Shown here piece by piece: positions 58,516-64,000 of a DNA stretch of 64,000 nucleotides. Each line of letters starts with the position of its first letter. Position 1 is the first letter of the stretch. Origin of the DNA: Cylicocyclus nassatus. Taxonomy: Eukaryota; Nematoda; Chromadorea; Rhabditida; Strongylidae. Made by a program: the position numbers and the translations under genes. The stretch covers positions 79,195,594 through 79,259,593 of the forward strand of contig CATQJL010000001.1 in assembly GCA_958299035.1 (NCBI GenBank). Reading direction: 5' to 3'. Under the pieces are notes generated by a model. That model did no database searches, was not told where the DNA came from, and saw only the letters and a program-made list of their open reading frames with translations.

Positions 58516-58914
58516 ATCTATCATTAAAAAAATAAATGGGATAAAGATGGGTTCAACTTTAAAAAATATACGAGCAGTTTTGCTTCTTCTGTTTAGAAGT
58601 CATGCTTTGAGATATTTGCTTTTGTAGTTACTAAGATCAGAAATTTGGAACATGTCCAAGTTTGGCAAATTCTCACACTTTTCATTTTGAACTTTTAGAG
58701 AGTCTTGATGACAACTGGACAGAGCAAGCACGTACAACACTGTAAATTTTCTGGCTTCTGGTTACTGCGGAGACACTATAGCTATCAAGGTGTCGTCGGT
58801 GTCGTGCTTCATCGCTTTAACTAGGTCGAGATTCGACATTTCCGCTGCTCGGCGCAAATTGCCTACTCCTAAACCACCAGGCCACGGAGAGCACTCGCAC
58901 CGAAACCATTCTGC

Positions 58915-59115
58915 CACACTGACAAGGGAAGGATACTTGATCAAAGTGACGTTTCGATACGAAATGTATACTATCTTGTACACCATGATTCAAAATCTTT
59001 TTGATATCTGCGAAGAGCTTTTGAAAGGGAAGTTACGGGAATAATTTGAAACAAAAATTTGAACGCGCGACTACAATAAATTCATAGAACTGTAGTGTAT
59101 GCGCTCAAATGGGGA
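58915..59115. mobile_element. Single arm of the ACAAGGGAA MITE family
   Basis: CTGACAAGGGAAGGATACTT, then CGAAATGTATACTATCTTGTA, parallels 23650-23700. It also holds the ATCTGCGAAGAGCTT phrase of the family. The inverted arm is missing. Confidence 0.5.
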
Positions 59116-61575
59116 CTTGACTACTGCCAAGGCGCATTAATTAATTGATATCTTCAGTCTGATAAGGTTTGAATAGCGAAAACTTTTTACCTCTTTCAAT
59201 TAATGTCAAGCGGGAAGGTGAAGAAATTATTGAATTAAATTGTTGACCTGAAGTCAGTCATAACCTTAGTATTTTTTGTATCCAAAACATTGAAAGGAAC
59301 AGAATTGTTACAGCAGTGTACAATCACTTTATGCTTTCTTTCTTATCAACGTCGGTACAATTTCAGGTAAGCAGTAAAAAATAACTTTCCTTTAATTTTT
59401 TCGAAATCTTTTGCTGGTCAATCAAGTTCAACTACTAGTGGCATTCGGCCAGTGTAGAACAATAACATTAACTCAAATCTCCTGTGGTACAATTACTTTG
59501 AGGAAGGGCTTTACAACTCTGTCGCATTCTAATACGTGCCTTCTGCAAAACAGTGTTTTGCCCATGCAAATTTAATTAGAAGATGCCGCTAGGGTCTTTT
59601 ACACATAAAAACAGCAAAACAAACCATACACTTCCAAGAAAACCCTACAATTTCTGGAAGACGAAGGTAAAAGTAGAAAAGTGTTTGTAGATGCACAAGG
59701 TCGAACTCTGCAAAGAACAACTTCTATTCCATGAAGAGCATATCAGAGATATATCTACCTTTCTTGAGACAGAGCTTGAAAACCAGGCACTTGGTGAATT
59801 TTTACCGGCAAATATCGATTGCAAATGCGTACACGCTTGTTGCTGAGCACCCTTTTTTACAAAGTATAACTGAGCACTCTTTTTTACAAAGTATAATTGT
59901 ACTTAATCACCTATAAGCGAGTTTTTCGTACAATTAATCAAAATTAGACTGCTCCTTATCACTATAATCACCTTTTCTGCTTATCATTACTCCTGAAAAA
60001 TCTTTTCTTCAACCATTTCATTAATATCCCTTTTAATCGAATAATGGAACACTTATGAGAGTTATGTTGTCTGCGTTCTTCTTGGCAAGCACAGATCTGG
60101 TTCTAAACATTCTTTTCTTAGTGTGTTCATCTCCGAAAAACTGCCGAACTGTGACAAATTACGTCCAACACTCAGAACTTCTACTTACATAGTCGGTTTT
60201 TCACGATTGACGCTCAAAAACATTGAGGTGCTCAAAATCGTAACACGGAGGTGAAGCTTTTACAGTACATAGAGGCATGTATCTTCTCACTGAAAGCAGC
60301 GATCTTGTTACGACCGACAACAACTTTAACAATACACTTTATAAGTGTACTCTTTTGATTAATATTGAAACTCATTAATATTTTGAAAACGAATTGAGGC
60401 CAAAGGGCATGAGTTCAACAAACAGCTTTTTATGAAAGTTTCTAGCTTCCTTACAAGAACTTACCATGAAAAGGGTCCCACATGCACGTTTGTTAGATCA
60501 TCTCCTACCTAAAAGGTGTCTTATTTGCGCACGATTTGAACAAAATTTTCAAAAAGATTAGTGCTAAATGTAAATACCCATTTTAAGATACCATGGTTTG
60601 AGTAGAAGTAGAACAATCATTACTTTTCTGGTCCATAATTTTCATTATTGCTCAGACAGTGCGTCATCTTTTTCGTCTTTATGCAATTTGGACTTCAATG
60701 AGACTTATAGATAGGTGAGATTCCCGTGATGCCTGATTTGCATTTCTTACATGAAAACTTACGAAACACACAAAGCTTGATACAGTTTCACGCGACTCTA
60801 ATAATAACTCAAACAATCGGGATAGGTGGGTGTCGGAAGAAGATTTGACCAACTTTTGCACTACTCTCGCACAATTTTCTAATATTGTTCACAAGCTTTT
60901 GCAAGGCCGCTGATTTTCGATTCGACGAGGAAACTGCAATCTATTTGCAATAAATCTGGGCTAAATGTGATTGACAAGCGGCATCAGAAAAGCGAGCCTT
61001 AATGCGCAAGGTGGACAATGGGCACTTTTGAGTGACAGCCAGTGTCAAATGTGGGGTGTGGCATGTGGCATGTTACACCTTGGGGGAGAAGTCGTATTGA
61101 GGGGTCAGGGAGAAGTGAAGGCGTTGGCGAGGTGATGTTAGCGATAACACTAAATTCGTTAACTGTGACAGATAGGCAACAAGGAAAATAAGCACATGAT
61201 GTTTTGGCCTACCATCGTATACGTACAACAAGTGTGATAAATAAATCTTAGAAGCATAAGAGCATCGTTTTCGTAAATAGAATCAAGAACTTTATAGGCC
61301 AATCTTCAGCGAATTCTGAGGTTTCCAAATGTTGCCAAGCTAGTGGGATGGTCGTTTTCGAATACGTCAACTTTGTTTCAAATTTGAGTAAACTATTTCT
61401 TTTTGCACTCAAAAGCAAAACCTCACCAGAATTTGGTTGTCGAGATTTTTGCTTGTTACAAGCTTTTTCGCTTCTGTCTTACTCAATGCTGGTCCAAACT
61501 CACTTGAAACGCACGAAAACCTCGTTTTTTGAAAGCTCTGCAAAGCTGCGGAGGCGTTGTGCCCTTTCAACCTAA
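59116..61575. other. No recognisable feature
   Basis: About 2.4 kb without a supported exon. 61055-61090 (GGGGTGTGGCATGTG, TGTTACACCTTGGGG) matches the phrase near 31190. Confidence 0.4.
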
Positions 61576-62820
61576 GGCTGGGTTCCTACTGATTCCCATG
61601 TTCTGGAACTGTTCCCGCACAGTTCTCGCACTGTGCTGGAACTGTGCGGGAACAGTTCCAGAACTGTGCTGCATGCGCTGCAGCCGCCCCGCACCGATAT
61701 GAACGGCGGGAGTTGGAGAATTTTGACCGTTCTCAACGGTCTTTCTTTCGAATTTCTCTCATTTTGGCCTTATTCCTCCACCCCGCTTCCATTTTTGATC
61801 AGCCGAATTTCGAAACTCGAAGCGGGGTAGAAGAATGGGCGCATTTCTGCTCTGCGTATGCAGACAAAGTGAGTGTTTTTGTGCTCGTCCATTCTCTCTT
61901 GATTTTGGTTTTGATTCTTGCTCGTGATTTTTGCTCAAGACAACTTCATTTTTTCCAAGAAGCGGCTGCTAGTTTCCATAGCCATCCGCCACGAATTAGG
62001 GAGTAAGAGCAATTCTGAAGTTGCATGAATTGGGATCTTTCTCTTGCTTTCAATGGGGCGTTCTCAGCCTCCGTTTTTCCATATCGTTGCTTCTTCGTTC
62101 TTTCTTCTACCCCGCTTCTCCTGGCGATGAGAAAAGCTGTGAATTTCAGGCGGGGTTGAGGATTGAACGCAGTTCTGCTCCACGTATTCGAGAAGATGAG
62201 CCTTTGTGCGCTCGTCCATTCTCTCATCGCTAATTTGGTTCAGATCTACTTCATTTGTTCCAGCAAGGCGCTGCCTAGTCTCGCATCTGTATTGAAATTG
62301 GCATAGACAAGTCTCTAGAACACATGAAGTAGGCCTAAACAAAAATGGAGACAAGAGACAAGTCCCAATTCATGCAATTTCAGAATTGCTCCTAATCCCT
62401 AATTCGTGGCAGATGGCTATGGAAACTAGCAGCCGCTTCCTGGAAAAAATGAAGTTGTCTTGAGCAAAAATCACGGGCAAAAATCAAAACCAAAATTAAG
62501 AGAGAATGGACGAACATATGAACGCTCATTTTGTCGCATACCCAGAGCAAAAATGCGCTCATTTTTCTACCCCGCTTCGAATTTCGAAGTTGGCTGATCA
62601 AAAATGGAAGCGGGGTGGAGGAATAAGGCCAAAATGAGAGAAATTCGAAAGAAAAACCGTTGAGAACGGTCAAAATTCTCCAACTCCCGCCGTTCATATC
62701 GGTGCGGGGCGGCTGCAGCGCATGCAGCACAGTTCTGGAACTGTCCCCGTACAATTCCAGCACAGTGCGAGAACTGTGCGGGAACAGTTCCAAAACATGG
62801 GAATCAGTATGAACCCAGCC
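61576..62820. mobile_element. Palindromic DNA element (PIF/Harbinger-like?), 1245 bp
   Basis: The ends are GGCTGGGTTCCTACTG and CAGTATGAACCCAGCC, with TAA on both sides (61573-61575 and 62821-62823). A 3-bp TAA duplication is typical of PIF/Harbinger elements, so the superfamily is inferred from that. The arms are inverted copies of about 500 bp (e.g. GAACTGTGCGGGAACAGTTC and CTCCCGCCGTTCATATCGGT). No transposase is present. Partial copy at 1-718. Confidence 0.75.
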
Positions 62821-64000
62821 TAACCTTCGCCACAGTGGCAGGAACACCATGGCGGTGGGCGTCAAGTGGATGAACGTGTTGAAAGTCGTAAAGGAAGACC
62901 GGGAGCGTCGGTCGTGCGGGAAAAACGCGCTTTGCGAACTTCTTTGAGGGTAAATTTCTTGGCGTAGAAGAGCCTGGATCGCGCTGGACCTGAGGCGCTC
63001 GCATGTTCAAGCGGTCCACCAACAAAATACGAGGACGTGTCAAGTTTAGGAGGTGCACTTTCCTGACTTGAATCCTTCACCCTGATTGTCCTACTTTATA
63101 TGAACATAACATTTATGACTGGAATCTTTATTATCTATATATGTAAGGTTAAAAGATGGGAAGGGAAACCACCGGTTACCCGGTTAGGCACAGCTTATCT
63201 GAAGTTGCTGGGCACCGACCAGTTGGCGTGGGTACTGTCGGACCATCCAATTAGTCTGCGTCTCGACAGACGTTAGAATATTTCCCTTCTAAATAAGCTC
63301 CAAACTGTGGTATAAAGAGCAAGTAATTTTGTTTGTTCCATTCCAGAGGTGAGCAGTCAAGCTCAAATGACTTTTATGAAAGTAACGAGATTTGAACGAT
63401 CGAATGATTTATCCTCGCCGCCTTCCCTCGTGGTTCACAGTGTAGCGCAGACTTAGCATGTTACCGTAGCTCAAAATTTTTGCAGTATTTTCCACTTGCA
63501 TAAATAAGGAGAGAACGACCATATCTTTTTCTAGGTAAAGCAATTTTAAACGGAATTAATGCTGTGTAGAGAAGAAGGTTTAGCGATGAATTACAAAAAA
63601 TATACAATACAAAAAATACAGAATACTTTGAAGGTAAGTCAATGGTTGGCAGCTGCAGCTTTTCTGGGGTTTGCCTCACAACACTAACTTCACTAACTCA
63701 TCTACAAAAATCTTTTCAGCGAACGAGTTACATAAAGTTCGATAGCCAAAAATTCGTAGTTTTTGTAAAATTCAGCAACTTCTATGTTCCCTCTTTTCTT
63801 GACCCTAACATGTTAGTTGTGTAGTGAGTAGGTTAGTATGCCAGCCGAGTTTAGTAGATTTTATTGTCAGTAGTTGCGGCTTAGAAGTGTTCAAACTGAA
63901 TTTGTTTTCTTTCCTCTGAGCCATAGTTGATGAAAGCACAGCAACTGTAAGCGAAAAATGGGACAAATGAAGATTTGGCTCGCTTTTATTTTAATATTTT
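62821..64000. other. No supported gene; a GC-rich block at 62825-63080
   Basis: The block at 62825-63080 is clearly more G+C-rich than its surroundings and has overlapping open frames on the minus strand (72 and 84 codons) without recognisable motif. It could be a decayed exon. The rest shows nothing recognisable. Confidence 0.35.

Noticed and set aside
62804..63080. Minus-strand frames of 72 and 84 codons as a gene
   Set aside because: Two competing frames with no recognisable family and no splice partner. Noted only as a GC-rich block.

Overview
This window looks like nematode genomic DNA. The reasons are small split genes with short introns ending in T-rich acceptors (TTTCAG, TTTTAG), a Ty3/Gypsy element of the Cer1 type, mariner/Tc1-type termini, Helitron-like repeats and Penelope-like retroelements. 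No species can be named from sequence alone. Host coding content is thin and most of the window is mobile DNA.

Layout. 0-11 kb: a partial palindromic DNA element, then a broken Penelope-like element (PLE copy 1, about 2.6-7.9 kb) split by two foldback transposons (4121-5398 and 5562-7100), then a Helitron-like element (9632-10707). 11-23.4 kb: four minus-strand paralogues of a small secreted-protein family (A-D) with identical internal exon lengths (68 and 75 nt) and intron phases, separated by foldback and Helitron-like repeats. 24-31.5 kb: another Helitron-like copy, two large palindromes and little else. 31.5-39.7 kb: a very A+T-rich block with a mariner-type palindrome, a three-unit array of about 700 bp and a nearly intact PLE (copy 2, 36352-39128) that has its endonuclease domain at the N-terminus.

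39710-50710 is a very young LTR retroelement: the 518-bp LTRs differ at one position by eye and the target duplication is CCAG. It carries a leader ORF with zinc knuckles and one long Gag / envelope-like / protease / RT / RNase H / integrase ORF. It also carries, on the opposite strand between pol and the 3' LTR, a small apparently spliced gene with an EGF-like six-cysteine module, one membrane segment and a tail holding PPAY and PSAP motifs. Two CRE palindromes and an AP-1-type site lie just upstream of that gene on its own strand. The RT active site reads YIND where YxDD is expected, so this copy is probably defective in reverse transcription.

50.7-64 kb: a 5'-truncated Helitron-like copy, one doubtful small secreted gene (54.0-54.5 kb), a long (AC)n tract, fragments of DNA elements and a 1.25-kb palindrome with a TAA duplication (61576-62820).

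The most unusual system is the LTR element: an envelope-like module placed before the protease, a possible splicing switch between a zinc-knuckle protein and the polyprotein, and an antisense membrane protein with budding-type motifs. The prevalence of near-perfect palindromic elements is the second theme.
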